From: Ailurus styani
Taxonomy: Eukaryota; Chordata; Mammalia; Carnivora; Ailuridae
DNA length: 64,000 nucleotides
NCBI GenBank assembly: GCA_002007465.1
Contig: LNAC01000232.1
Coordinates: 660,406 to 724,405, forward strand
Reading direction: 5' to 3'
The position numbers and the translations under genes were made by a program. This document shows, piece by piece, positions 1 through 23,200 of this stretch. Each line of letters opens with the position of its first letter. Within the stretch, counting starts at the first letter, position 1. The notes below the pieces were generated by a model, which saw only the letters and a program-made list of their open reading frames with translations, had not been told where the DNA came from and did no database searches.

Positions 1-236
1 TCAAGATGTCACCTATAAATCCAGTAGGATAAACATCCCTACTTCAACAGGGATATTGTTGGAGAAAACTGAGATCACATATTTGAAAAGCACAAAAACT
101 CCCAACGTTTGGTTTTAAAAGAGTTGTAAGATTGGTAAAATGATAATAATTGCTCAAGTTGGGTGATGGGTACAGGAGGGTCCACTATACTATTCTTTTT
201 TTGTGTGTAATAAAAAGCTGTAAGAGAAGATATAAT

Positions 237-380
237 AGGATGGCTCAGTTAGTTAAGTGTCGGACTCTTGATTTCAGCTCAGGTCATGATCACTGGGCAT
301 GGAGCCTGCTTAAGATTCTCTCTCCTGAGAGGAAATTATAAGTCAGACAATTAACCAACTGAGCCATCCAGGCACCTGTG
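237..380. repeat. Two old CanSINE pieces in inverted orientation
   Basis: Plus-strand head and body of an old CanSINE run from 238 to about 333 (GGCTCAGTTAGTTAAG, then TCAGCTCAGGTCATGATC and GGAGCCTGCTTAAGATTCTC). A minus-strand head follows at about 343-378 (TTAACCAACTGAGCCATCC). The two heads can pair as a ~19-bp stem with one mismatch. They lie in CWF19L1 intron 6. Confidence 0.75.
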
Positions 381-574
381 AATGGTGTTTCTAAAAATGC
401 TCCTCAAAGGACGCAAAAACACTTAAAATAACACTCAAAATATAGGAAAGCAAAGCATGGACTGACTAATTCAAGGTGCAAATGTTAGTGGAAATTTATC
501 TACATTAGTATTTTTATTATGCTGATTATGGATTTTTGTTACAGCTCTGGTTGAAAAGTTACACAGGTTTCTTT

Positions 575-826
575 GTTGTTGTTGTTTTTTAACAGCTTTA
601 TTAAGCTCTAATTCCAATAATATACAATTCACCCATCTAAAGTACACAGTTCAATACTTTTTTAGCATATTCACAGAGCTGTGCAACCATCACCACAATT
701 TAATTTTAGAACATTTTTATCACCAGAGAAAGAAACCCTGTACCAATTAGCAGTCACTCTCCACTTCCCCTCCAAATAGCCCCATACCTATCTCTACGTA
801 TTTACCTATTCTGGACATTTTATATA
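575..826 (-). repeat. Old L1 3' end, antisense, left half
   Basis: Starts TTTAACAGCTTTATTAAG and contains GCACAACCATCACCACAA-type sequence (here GTGCAACCATCACCACAA), the antisense of the widespread mammalian L1M 3' end. It is continued at 3302 after the nested insertion. Confidence 0.85.
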
Positions 827-979
827 GAAAGAAAAATACATATATATATACACACGTATATACATATGTATATACATATATACAAAAATAAGGATAAATA
901 CAATGAAGGGAGGGAATATGACTGTAAAGATGAAAATTTAAAAAGATTTTTAAAAAGGAATTAATAAGAAGTTGGTCGA

Positions 980-1160
980 GGGCACCTGGGTGGCTCAGTT
1001 GTTAAGTGTCTGCCTTCGGCTCAGGTCATGATCCCAGAATCCTGGGATCGAGTCTTGCATCAGGCTCCCTGCTAGGTGGGGGGTCTGCTTCTCTCTCCGA
1101 CTCCCCCTGCTTGTGTTCGCTCTCTCTCTAATAAATAAATAAAATCTTTAAAAAAAAAAA
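980..1160 (+). mobile_element. CanSINE
   Basis: Full-length head-to-tail CanSINE with AATAAATAAATAAAATC tail, inside the L1 5' region. Flanking repeats AAGTTGGTCGA (969-979) and AAGTTGGTTGA (1161-1171). Confidence 0.92.
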
Positions 1161-1429
1161 AAGTTGGTTGAAAAAAGAAAGAAAAAATTAAAAAAAAAAG
1201 AGAATGTGATCAGGCAGGAAACTAGAACAAAGCCATACACTAGATTTGGGGTATATTTTCGTCTGTTAGAAGAAATTGTATCCCAAAATTTTAAAGAAAG
1301 AAAAACTTATATATATACAAAAAATAAGGTTAGACACAATGAAGGCATAGAATATGACTATAAAAATGAAAATTAAAAAAGATTTTAAAAAAGGAATTGA
1401 TAAGACGTTGGTTGAAAAAGGAAAGAAGA

Positions 1430-1624
1430 TGGGGCGCCTAGGTGGCTCAGTGGGTTAAAGCCTCTGCCCTCAGCTCAGGTCACGATCTCAGGGTCCTGGG
1501 ATCGAGCCCCGCGTCGGGCTCTCTGCTCAGCAGGGAGCCTGCTTCCCCCTCTCTCCTGCCACTCTGCCTACTTGTGATCTCTCTCGCTCTCTGTCAAATA
1601 AATAAATAAAATCTTAAGAAAAAG
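1430..1624 (+). mobile_element. CanSINE (mustelid-type)
   Basis: Head GGGGCGCCTAGGTGGCTCAG, then GGGTTAAAGCCTCTGCCC, and an AAATA tail. Perfect 15-bp flanking repeats AAAAAGGAAAGAAGA at 1415-1429 and 1625-1639. Confidence 0.94.
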
Positions 1625-2035
1625 AAAAAGGAAAGAAGAAAATTTTTTTAAAAAAAGAGAAAAATAAAGAAAATTTTAAAAACTAACTTTGAAAGACTAA
1701 AGAATCATGGGGGAAAAAAGCCATGAATTCTCTCTGTGATATATTCCTGTAGTGCTGGAGTTCCGCAGTTCTCACTGATAGGTAAACTTGGTCTTGGCTG
1801 CTTGTTCTTGCTCATCTTCTGGGGAAGGGGCCTGTTGCTTAGATTCTCAAGAGTATTTGCCCCAGGCAGAACTGCACTGCCCTTGCCAGGGGCCAGGCTA
1901 AGTAATCTGCTCAGGTTTGCTCTCTGTAGTTTTTGTTCCCAGAAGGCTTTCCACACAGCTTGGAGGATGGGAATGAAGATGGTGGCCTCCCAATCTCTGC
2001 CTGGAGGAGCTGAGAACTCAGCCCCCCACCCCCCT

Positions 2036-2214
2036 NNNNNNNNNNNNNNNNNNNNNNNNNNNNNNNNNNNNNNNNNNNNNNNNNNNNNNNNNNNNNNNNN
2101 NNNNNNNNNNNNNNNNNNNNNNNNNNNNNNNNNNNNNNNNNNNNNNNNNNNNNNNNNNNNNNNNNNNNNNNNNNNNNNNNNNNNNNNNNNNNNNNNNNNN
2201 NNNNNNNNNNNNNN
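2036..2214. other. Assembly gap (179 N)
   Basis: Run of N within the GC-rich carnivore L1 5' UTR, bordered by C-rich sequence on both sides. Apparent reading frames that cross it are not interpretable. Confidence 0.99.
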
Positions 2215-3301
2215 CCCCACCGCAGCATGCCCTCAGAGAAAAGCAGTTGATCACTCCCATCTCCCTGGTCTCCAGCTGCACTCCATGTTCACCTGGCCTG
2301 TGACAGAGTGTCTCTATCTCTGGCACACAGCCCCATTTGGTGTCTTCCAACCCAGCAGATTCCTGTGGCGCGCTCCTGGCTGCTCTTCCCAGGGGAGGAA
2401 AAGGGGTGGTCTCCCCAGATCTGCTGCTGGCTGGTCCCCTGCTGTGCCATGGATCCCAGTTTATACAACCTCGAGCTGAGAGCCCACTCCTCGGCTCCGT
2501 CTTTGCAGCTAACTTCCCCGCTCCAAAACCTGGGAGCTCTGCCACACTCAGACATCCCCCGTCTTTCCGTGACCCCAAAGGTCTTGAGACCACACTGTTC
2601 TACCTAGTGTTCTGCCCCGTTTAGCCACTGGAGCAACTTCCCTCAGCGGAGCATGACAACCATGAGAGCAAAAAACAAATATACTGAGGGTAGAGAAACA
2701 AGACAGGAAAATCCTGGTCCCTAGATGTTTGAAGATATTGCTGAGTCATTGTACCAACCTACAAGTACCTACCTCCATATTCTTCATCATTTCAAAAACT
2801 TCCGTGTCTATTGCCTAGGCTACCATTAATCAGACTTTCTGTGCCCGGAAGCCAGAAACATTCCTAACTAACATGAGCTGTTAGCTCAGAGATGTGTGGT
2901 TTGAGTGTGTGTTCATTTGAAGCATGGGCTTTTGAGCTAACAAAGCCAACAAAGAAAATAAATTCTGACTCTTTGAGGGCACATATCCCACATATGTGTA
3001 GCCCTATTTTAAGACTCCAAAAGTTCTGATTTTGTGCTCCGCTGCTCTATCCCTTGCCAAGAGCTGGCTGACAGAGGCTCCCTCCCCCGGCAGTCTATCT
3101 TCCCAGATACTGACTCAGATTCACTTCTCCGCACATCCTACCTTCCAGAAAGTGGGCGCCTTTCTGTTCATAGAATTGCTGCTATTCTTGTCTTTGATGT
3201 CCTGTTGAGTCTGTTGAATGGTTTGATAACTATCTAGCTGAATTCCTGGAACCAGAAGAAATTTAGGTCTCCTACTCCTCTGCCATCTTGTCCCCCATGC
3301 C

Positions 3302-3940
3302 CTGGACAGTTTATATAAATGGAATCATACATGTGGTCTTTTGTGCCTGGCTTCTTTGATTTAGCATAATGTTTTCAAGGTTCACCCATGTAGCATTTAT
3401 CAGTACTCTATTCCTTTTTCTTGAATAACATTCAAATATATCCAAATATATTTCCAAATATATATATATATATATTCAAATATATCCAAAGTATGGATAT
3501 ATCGTTTTTTCTTTACCCATTCATCAGGTGATAGATATTTGGGTTGTTTTCACTTTTTGTCTATTATGAATAATGCTGTTATGATCATCTGTGTACAAGT
3601 TTTTGCATAGGTCAATGCTTTTACTTCACTTGGAACAAGAGTGAAAGTGTTGGGCCAGACAATAACTCTATAACCTTTTGAGGAACTGCCCACAGTTTGG
3701 CAAAGCATCTCCACCATCTTACATTGCCACCAACAACACTTGAGGGTTCTAATTCCTCCACATCCTCGCTTATTATCTGCCTTTTTGACCATAGCCGTCT
3801 TAGTGGGTGTCAAGTGGTATTTCATTGTGGGCTGGACTTAGATCACCCTAATTGCTAGCGGCATGAGCATCTTTTCACATGCCTATTGTCCACTGGTATA
3901 TGTTCTTCAGGGAAATGTGTATTCAGATCCTTAAAAACTG
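3302..3940 (-). repeat. Old L1 3' end, antisense, right half
   Basis: Continues the antisense L1M 3' end broken at 826: GGAATCATACATGTGGTC, TTAGCATAATGTTTTCAAGG, TATTATGAATAATGCTG. A short AT-rich TATA tract lies at about 3455-3475. It ends near 3940 in CWF19L1 intron 6. Confidence 0.85.
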
Positions 3941-4706
3941 GATAAGTTAAAAAAAAAGTTGGACAGGTTTTAATAGGTCTGTTCCCATAACCTCTGCTTT
4001 TAGTGCATGGTTTTAGAGGACAATATGCTTTTCTAGAAGGCATATATGAAGATATAACAGAAAAAGCTGTAATATTTATGATTATATCTTAGGCTTGGAA
4101 TTACAGAGGAAGGGTAGCATTCTCTTGCTTGCCTATATTTTTTGAACTTTCAAACAACACTTTTTGGGAAAAAAAAGAGTTCTATAGATAATTTTCAAAA
4201 TTATCCATGCTCTTTACCAGTGAAGATAATTCAGAGTTAACTTAATTCAATCACTTATAAAACACTGGCTTTATTGTCTCTGCAAGACATGCTTTAAAAA
4301 CTCCACTTCCAAACTCAAACTAAGAAAAAGGGGGAAAAATGATACAAGTTCTTGATTCTCAAGTTGAAATACTTATTAGGCTGAGACATGAGTTTTCAAG
4401 ACTATATAAGAGGTACTGTTTAGACCTGATCAAAAAAGGACATACTGTGTTACATGAACCTGTGAGGATTAAACAGTATTGTTACTTCAGACCTGCACAC
4501 CTTTAAGGGGCTGTATACAGTCAATCCCTTGTATTTCAAATTAGGAAACAAACTGAGAAGAATTGAGTAATTTGAGAGCCACTCACTTTAGTGCTTGAGT
4601 AACTACAAAGAATAAAGATGTTACATGGTTAAGACGAACAAAAGAAGGTCCCACAGAAGATCCAAGGCAAATTCTTTAAAAAGCCAAAATAATGCGATGC
4701 CACTCA

Positions 4707-15317
<10,611 letters not shown>

Positions 15318-15639
15318 TTGTTCCAAAAGCCTGGACGAGGACGCCCACCAAAAGCTGGGACTCTAAGCCCACACTCCTCTGAAAAACGCGGCAGCACCAC
15401 ACTAAGACGTGGGTGCACCCAGCCAATGAGGGTTCGCTTATCTACGGAGAGCGCCGAGGGACAGAAGCCTCTCTCGGGCGACTTGGCCTCCGAGACGAAT
15501 CGAGGAAGAGCAGTAGAGGAAGGAAGGGGTAATGGCAAAAAGGATTCCAATTATGATGTTTTACTTCGGAGCAATTGAAATTATGGAGCTGCTAGGAAGT
15601 TCCCGACACAATGTTGGGCCCTAACCTAAACAAAACCAT

Positions 15640-16499
15640 ATCAGTCCAGTGGGCAAGACAGACTCCCTCTCCTTCAAGGTACACAGCACTGTTATTCTCA
15701 CAGCATCATTTGAAAGTAAATTGCAGACACCAAGAATATCTCAGAAAGGACATTCCCTACATCACCAAAATACTATTAACACACCTAAAAAATTAATAAA
15801 TTCAATAATATTACCTAATACACATCCATATTTAAAATTCTCCGTTTGTGCCTCCCCCCCTTTTTTTTAGTATCTGGAGCTTGTTTTAATTCAGGATACA
15901 ATTAAGTTTCACACTTGTATTCAGCTCTAGTCTTTTAAAATCTACAACAGCCCACCCACCTTTTTGGTTTTGTTTTTCATGACATTGGCTTTTTGGAGGA
16001 GCTCAGTCCAATTTCTAGGAGACAACAGTATGTAAGGAAATGGAAACAAAGGGTTTCTGACAACTGAAGGGCGGGGAAAATTCACTAAGGTCAGCCAAGT
16101 AATTAGAAATTAACTAAAACATAAATAAGTTTAAGGAAGAATCACAAAGCTCTGGTTTTCCTCACTTTGGAGGGAAATATTAAATTCCCTCTGTCATTAA
16201 CTATTAGTGCCCCTGCTTCGATAGCCCACAAAGCATGTGTTTTTTCCTACTTTAGGGGCAATCCAGCACAGCCCACAAGTAGAAATCAAGACTGAATCCA
16301 GAAGAGTAGAAATTTGCCAAATAATGAGCAGGTAATCCCTTCAGGAAGAGGAAAAAATAGTAAGATATGAAAACTCATCAGTGGAATTCTATATTATCTT
16401 TACAACGCTTATTAATGTAAATCTACTCTGAAATATAAAGCTTATGGAAAGAAAGCTCATCCATGGGAATTTAAGCTAGCTCAAGAGAGCTGGACATTG
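15640..16499. other. Intergenic sequence upstream of CWF19L1, nothing recognised
   Basis: AT-rich unique-looking sequence between the CWF19L1 promoter and the L1 relic. A possible older antisense L1 piece (AGCACTGTTATTCTCACAGC) starts near 15685. No open frame or RNA gene seen. Confidence 0.4.
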
Positions 16500-18840
16500 T
16501 GTCAGAGTAATAGAAAATGAAACTGGAAAAAAATGAAAGAAATAGGGGTTTTGATGCATGCTAATAAGTCTGGCTTTAAAATACACATTCTTCTGAAGTG
16601 CATGGAAAATTCCTCCAGAATAGATATGTTAGGCCACAAAACAAGTCTCAACAAATTCAAGTACGTAGAAATTATATCAAATATCTTTTCAACCACAATG
16701 ATGCAAAACTAGAATTCAGTAAGAAATAAGGAAGAAAATTAGAAAGTTAAAAAATACATAGAAATTAAACAACACACTCCTGAACAACTAATAGACCAAA
16801 GAAGAAACACAAGGAAAAATAAAAAATATCTTGAGACAAATGAAAATAGAAACACAACACACCAAACTTATGGAATGCAACAAAACCAGTTCTAAGAGGA
16901 AAGTTGATAACTGTAAGTGTGTATATTAAGAATAAAGGACTCAGGTAAACAACATTACACATCAAAGGACTAGAAAAAGAAGAATAAACTAATTCCAAAG
17001 TGAGCAGAAGACAGAAAATAATAAAGATTACAGCAGAAATAAGTGAAATAGAATAGGAAAACAATAGGAAATATCAACAAAACTAAGAGTTGGTTTTTGA
17101 AAAAGATAAAACTGACAAACCTTTAGCTAAACTAATCAAGAGGGGACTCAAATAAATGAAATTATCAATGAAAAAGGAGGCATTTCAACAGACGCCACAG
17201 AAATACAAAGATCATAACAGAACACTGTGGGTAATTATATACCAATAAATTGGACAACCAAGAAGAAGTGGATAGATTTCTAGAAACATAAAACTTAACA
17301 AGACTGAGTCAAGAAGAAATAGAAAATCTGAACAGACCAATGAGTAAGGAGTTTGAATCAGTAATCAAAAAACTCCCAACAAAGAAAATCCCAGGACCAG
17401 ATTATTCCACTGAATTCTACTGAACACTTAAAGAATTAATGCCAATCTTTCTCAAACTCTTCCAAGAACTGAAGAGGAAGGAACACTCCCAGACTCATAT
17501 AAGATCAGAGTTACCCAATACCAAAGATAGCCAGATAAGGATACTGTAAGAAAAGAAAACCACAGGCCAATATTCCTGATGAATATATAAAATTCTCAAA
17601 AAATTACTGGCAAACTGAATTCAACAGCACGTTAAAGGGATCATATATCATGATCAAGTGGGACTTGTCCCTGGGATATAGGATGTTTCAACATACCGAA
17701 ATCAATAAATGCAATAAACCTCATTTATAGAATGAAAAATAAAAATCATATAATCATCTCAATAGATGTAAAAAAAAGCATTTGACGAATTTCAGCATCC
17801 TATCATGTTAAAAACAAAACAACTCTCAACAAATTGCATAGAAGGAATGTACCTCAATATAATAAAGGCAATATATGACAAGCCCACAACTAACATCATA
17901 CTCAATGGTGAAAGGATGAAGGCTTTTCCTCTAAGATTAAGAACAAGACAAGTGTACCCACTACCAGAAGTTCTAGCCAGAATAATTAGGCAGGAAAAAG
18001 AAATAAAAGGCATCCATATTGGAAAGGAAGAGGCAAAACTCTGTTTGTAGATGTCATCATCTCATATATAAAAAATCCTAAATACTCTAAACAAACAAAA
18101 ACAAAACAAAAACAGAATAAATGAATTCAGCAAAGTTGCAGGATAAAAAAATCAACATATAAAAACCATTTGTGTTTGTATACACTAATAACAAACTATT
18201 TGAAAAATAAAGAAAACAATCCCATTTATAATGGCATCAAAAACGGTAAGATACTTAAAAATACATTTAACCAAAAAGTTGAAAGATCTGTACACTGAAA
18301 ACCGTAAGATACTGCTGAAAGAAACGGAAGAAGATACAAATAAGTGGAAAGATATTTTGTGCTCATGGATTAGAAGAATAGTTAAAATATCTACACTACC
18401 CAAAGCCATCTATAGATTCAATGCAATGTCTATCAAATCCAATGGCATTTTTCAGAGATAGAAAAAAAAAATCCTAAAAATTGTATGGAACCACAAAAGA
18501 CCCTGAATAGCCAAAGCAATCTTGATAAAGTATCACAAAGCTTGAGGTATCACACTCCCTGACTTTAAACTATGTTACAAAGCAATAGTAATCAAAACAG
18601 TATTGTACTGATGTAAAAACAGATACATAGACCAATGGAGCAGAATCAAGAGCACAGAAATAAACCCATGTATATACAGCCAACTAATATTTGACAAAGG
18701 AGCCAAGAAGACTCAGTGGGGAAAGGACAGTCTCTTCAATAAATGGTATTAGGAAAATTGGAAATTCACATGTAAAAGAATGAAACTGGACCCCTATCTT
18801 AACTAACTATAAGAACTTTTAACTTTAAAAAAACAGCTTT
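16500..18840 (+). mobile_element. L1 ORF2 fragment, sense, decayed
   Basis: Starts with ACACATTCTTCTGAAGTGCA and ATGTTAGGCCACAAAACAAG, and continues through GAAAATCCCAGGACCAG and TCAAGTGGGACTTGTCCCTG-type reverse-transcriptase coding. It goes on to the segment around GTGTACCCACTACCAG and to GCCAACTAATATTTGACAAAG. Many stops and frameshifts break ORF2 and the 5' end is missing, so it is an inactive relic. It lies between CWF19L1 and BLOC1S2. Confidence 0.88.
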
Positions 18841-18843
18841 ATT

Positions 18844-19013
18844 GGGACACCTGGGTGACTCAGTAGGTTAAGTGTCTGCGTTCGGCTGAGGTCATGATCC
18901 CAGGGTCCTGGGATTGAGCCCCACATCAGGTTCCCTGCTCAGCGAGGAGTCTGCTTCTCCCTCTGCTCCTGCTCTCTCAAATAAATAAAATCTTTAAAAA
19001 ATAAATAAAATTT
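18844..19013 (+). mobile_element. CanSINE
   Basis: GGGACACCTGGGTGACTCAG head and AATAAATAAAATC tail. It is inserted next to an AACAGCTTTATTG stretch that resembles the start of an antisense L1 3' end. Confidence 0.9.
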
Positions 19014-19777
19014 TGGTTTCTGAGTGAAAAAACAAAAATAATATGACTTTTTCAAAGAGGCTATGAGAAGTCACTAAAGGATTCTAAGCAGGAGGGGTAA
19101 CACAGCCACTTTACATTTTAGATTGTTCTGACAGCATTGTAGAAGGTGCATTGGAGGGATCATTATGGTGAGAAGACACAGCTATAGTGCAGTGCAGCAG
19201 GGGACAAATAACGGTCTGGAACAGAGACAGTGGGAAAGAACAGAAACAGGGTTAAGAACCCTTTGGGAGACAGAACTGAGGACCTGAGACCCCTTCTTAG
19301 CTGGTAACCCCCAACTCTGAATAAGGATGCCTGTCCTCCAAACTAGACTGGCCGGTCAGCATCCTCCATCCATTGATATCTTTAGTCTGAAAGGAAGATA
19401 GTCAGGTCCCTAGGAGCCCCCTCTGACCCTGCAGGCACAAGTAGGAAGATGTTTTATAAAATGCTTTATGAGTGGCAGCCCCACCTCCCCACCTAACACA
19501 TACACACACATACACACTCTTTGTCTTTATCACATTTCCAAAAGGGAGCATGTGTCAAGATGTCATCCATCTCCAGACATCTGACTCACACAGAGAAGAG
19601 ACAGGAGGGGCCCATCACATACATCAAGCTATCAAAACACTCTTTTCACTGCTTCTGCTCAATCCAGAAGACTCAGCCTGAAATTATTTAAGATTTTCTG
19701 TTATCTGCAATGTTATGGAAAAGTAAATTATGACATTCACAACGTGATAATATGTAAAGAACGAGTTTGTTTTCCTT
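19014..19777. other. Intergenic sequence downstream of BLOC1S2, nothing recognised
   Basis: Contains a short CA-rich stretch (ACACATACACACACATACAC, about 19497) and weakly repeat-like sequence. No gene signal seen. Confidence 0.4.
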
Positions 19778-19783
19778 TTTTAA
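19778..19783 (-). terminator. Candidate BLOC1S2 poly(A) signal (ATTAAA)
   Basis: TTTAAT on the plus strand, so ATTAAA in the transcript, about 430 nt past the BLOC1S2 stop. It is the only common hexamer variant I noticed in the expected range. No transcript evidence is available, so the true 3' end is uncertain. Confidence 0.35.
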
Positions 19784-20214
19784 TTTAGGATCTTATTAGC
19801 AATACATTAGCATCATTAATAGAAAAAAACATTGACACAGAAACTCAAAAAACCAGCCATTAAGAAAATAACGTAGTAATCAACCACTATGAGAGAAAAA
19901 TGGGTCCTCTCATTTGATTCTACTGGCAAGCCCAGGCTTATCCTGAACTTTGAGAGACTCTCTGTCCTGAGTGGATGATGAAACACTCAAGTAAAAGGTA
20001 AAGAGTTATAAGTGTGAGTTTCTGAGGGATACTGCCTCAAAAGAAGTTCAGGGGTAGCCACAGTCCTCCAGTTTACTCCAATGTTGGGACATTTCTGGGA
20101 TGACCAGCACAGTTTCCTTTTGAGGAGTTTTGATGATTCATCAGCCTCAGGATTCAGGTCTTACAAAATGTTCTTCCATGTTAAAAAAGACTTTGTTCCA
20201 CAGGAATAAGTTTT

Positions 20215-20246
20215 TCATCGCTTCTCCAGCTTCTTGTACTTGGCTT
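20215..20246 (-). CDS. BLOC1S2: BLOC1S2 coding exon 5 and stop
   Basis: Acceptor GGCAG|AAGCC. It encodes [10 protein letters not shown] followed by TGA at 20217-20215. The 3' UTR runs left from here. Confidence 0.95.
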
Positions 20247-23200
20247 CTGCCAGGGAGAGATGGGGAAGAAGTTAAATATTTTAAAATCAGCTCTTACAAA
20301 GATCTTTTCAGTCAGCATTTCCAGGCAAATTCAACAATATCTATTACAATGAAAAAAAAAATCTATTGCCTTCAATCTCATAATCTGTCCAAACTGGGTC
20401 CACACTGGAAACACACCATAAATGTTAACATTCATATTAGCTAAGGACAGATATTTGGATGTGGACAACTTAAGATAAGGAGTCACACACACATACAGAA
20501 TTAAGAACAAGTTCACTAAGTTCTGACCCTGTCAACAGCAGCTGCTCAGACATCTCCACCAGGATTAAGCAGATCTAATGGCACTGGAGTCATGGGAAGC
20601 CTTACTAAGCACAGGAAATTGCTTCTCCAGGCACTGTCCCAGGCAGTCTCTGGCAGCCAGACTGGAACTCTCTGGACGTATAAATGTATGTTTCCCCTTT
20701 TATTTTCTTATTCCTACACCTCACTATAGGAAAGCACTTTTGAAAGACACAGAGATTTAAAAGACTATCGAATAAGCCTCTTAATGTGACAGATTACCTT
20801 TTTCTTTAAAATCTTGTAAAAAATAAGCCAAAACAAACCTTGAAATTATCTGGTATAATGCCTTCTATACAGTAAGATTCACAGTCACCATTTAGTAAAT
20901 TTAATTGTGGACGATGAAACTTAATCACCACTCATGTCAAATCTCAGCCTGTTACAGACCTCTCTCCCAAAGTAGTCAACAATTGTTAATGATGAAAATA
21001 AAATAATCTGTAAATTATATCTACGATAAAGACAACTCCATTGTTTTGTTTTGTTTTTTTAAAGATTTTATTTATTTATTTGACAGAGAGAGACACAGTG
21101 AGAGAGGGAACACCAGCAGGGGAAGTGGGAGAGGGAGAAGCAGGCTTTCCCGCAGAGCAGGGAGCACGATGCGGGGCTCGATCCCATGGGATCATAACCT
21201 GAGCCGAAGGCAGCCGCTTAATGACTGAGCCACCCAGGCGCCCCAACTCCATTGTTTTTAATCACGGATGTAAGAGCCAGACCCAGTTAGCAAGCCATCA
21301 ACAAGTACCAGTTTTCCTCATTAAAGGAAAAGTAATCCTTCAAGAAAACTCTTGATTTTTCTACTTTTTAAGACATATGTATCTACATTACTAAAGATGC
21401 TTCAGCCTGCTGAACCCCAATTTTAAGAGTTTGAGCTTCATGATCAAACAGACCTGATGGGGAATATAGCTCTTTCAAATTCTAGCTTTGTATCCTTATG
21501 CAAGTTATTTAACCCCTTTGACCAGTTTCTTCCTTCAAAGAATGGGGATAAAAATCACATACTTCTCTTATAGAACACGAGGAGGATAAAAAGCGTAATA
21601 TATGTAAAGCACTAAGAACAGTGCCTGATATATATCATCAAGTACTCAGGAAATAGTATTTTTATTACTACTACCACTAAAAAATTACTCTCACTAGGTT
21701 TTTGTGAAGCTTAATTAAAACAGATCATCACAGGTGCACCAATGTTAACTATCCTATTAGCTAAGGTCATGCTGTGGGGGCAGGGCACTCTTATTAATCA
21801 AAACTGACATAAAAATGGTTACCCAGTTTTTTGGAATATGCATCCAACTTGTAGGCTGCCTGCTCAAGAGCTGCCACTTGCTCTTCAATTACATTGATCT
21901 GATCCAGATAAGGCTGTAGTCCAGCATCTTTGAAAACAAAGACAGACCACATGTTCATTCAGCCTCAAAACAGAGTGGGAAAGTAAAAATGCTAGTGTCC
22001 CCCCAGTTCTGCCCAAGACACAGCAGGTGGGGTGACATGATTCTGATCACTCGCAGGATAAACACTAGCAGACAGTAGCTACCTGATCAGGCAGAACTGT
22101 GACCTGGACAAAACAAGTCTCTCTCATCCACCAATTTTCCTCTCTTTTAAATTCCTTGCTACTCAAGCAATCTTTCCCTTACTGATTCAGTTTCTTTAGT
22201 AATCCCCTACCAAGAAAGAGTACTCTAGAGATAGGGAACACAAATATAAGTCAATGGAAAAATATATTCTACCAGTCTAAATTAGCATTTTCCATTTATA
22301 GATGTTCTGGTTTTCTGATTATACAGTAGTCCTTTATGGATTTCATTGTTAAATACATTTACTAGAATCTGATTACCCTTTCCTTCTCCTCTCCCTTTCC
22401 AGGACTAAAGTGATCACATCAAGAATCAGAAGCAGAAATAACCATACCAAAATATGCTAATCCTCAAAACGGAAGAAATTCACCATAACTTTGTAATTCA
22501 CTTTTAGAGAATGAGCACCCTCAGGACAGGTGCCATGTTCCCTCCACTTCTCCACAAACCCAAGCACAAAAGAATACTAAATACAAACATGTTTAATTAT
22601 AAAAACTGTTACTTACATTTCTGGTTTAAGTCCTTTAAGTTTCTACTAATGTTTATAGCAATATCTTTCATTTCAAGATACTTCAGGCTGGTTAGTTTAT
22701 TCATATTTTCCAGGAGCTTATAGTCTTCACTGGTGGCTTTAAAATAAAAAGAAGATGTGATGCCTTTAAGATTTGTCATAGATCACTGGAATGTGGAATC
22801 ATGGTCCAAATGGTAGTTTGAGGCAGGACCCAGAGAATGTTAAAGAAGCAGGCCACTATTGATTTATGACATTTATACTCAGCCTGTGTACTCTAAGCAG
22901 AAACTCAGGTAATAATCAGCAAACTATTTAAACCAAGTAAGATCCAGAGACTTCAGAATCTTGGTTACAAAGGTATATAATAAATTCATGTCCTAAGGAA
23001 AGAGAGGTGACATAGTCTTGGTATTGCTATGGTATGATAACATGTAATCTGAAGGACTGCATCATAAATACATACAAAATCAACTAGGACCTCACCACTT
23101 CTTAGTAACTCATTTATTACTGTGTGATTCTATATTGCATTTTATATACTCCTTCTCATATCCTCAGTTCCCTTCCCCATCTCTACTCAAAGCAAATGGC

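Larger units (their letters stand above)
827..3301 (-). mobile_element. Carnivore L1 5' region inserted in the older L1
   Basis: On the minus strand the element begins near 3297 with GGGGGACAAGATGGCAGAGG, the known carnivore L1 5' leader. It then runs through a GC-rich 5' UTR into the A/T-rich region ahead of ORF1 (for example TCAGGCAGGAAACTAGAAC at about 1210 on the plus strand). It is flanked by 16-bp repeats (811-826 and 3302-3317, one mismatch). It is interrupted by two CanSINEs and a 179-N gap. No ORF1 or ORF2 coding is present, so it is not functional. Confidence 0.8.

Noticed and set aside
1705..2593. Long open frames on both strands across 1.7-2.6 kb
   Set aside because: They are artificially lengthened by the 179-N gap and lie in an L1 5' UTR.
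17805..18050. L1 ORF2-like open frame
   Set aside because: It is real reverse-transcriptase homology, but only a fragment of a relic with many stops, so it is not annotated as a gene.
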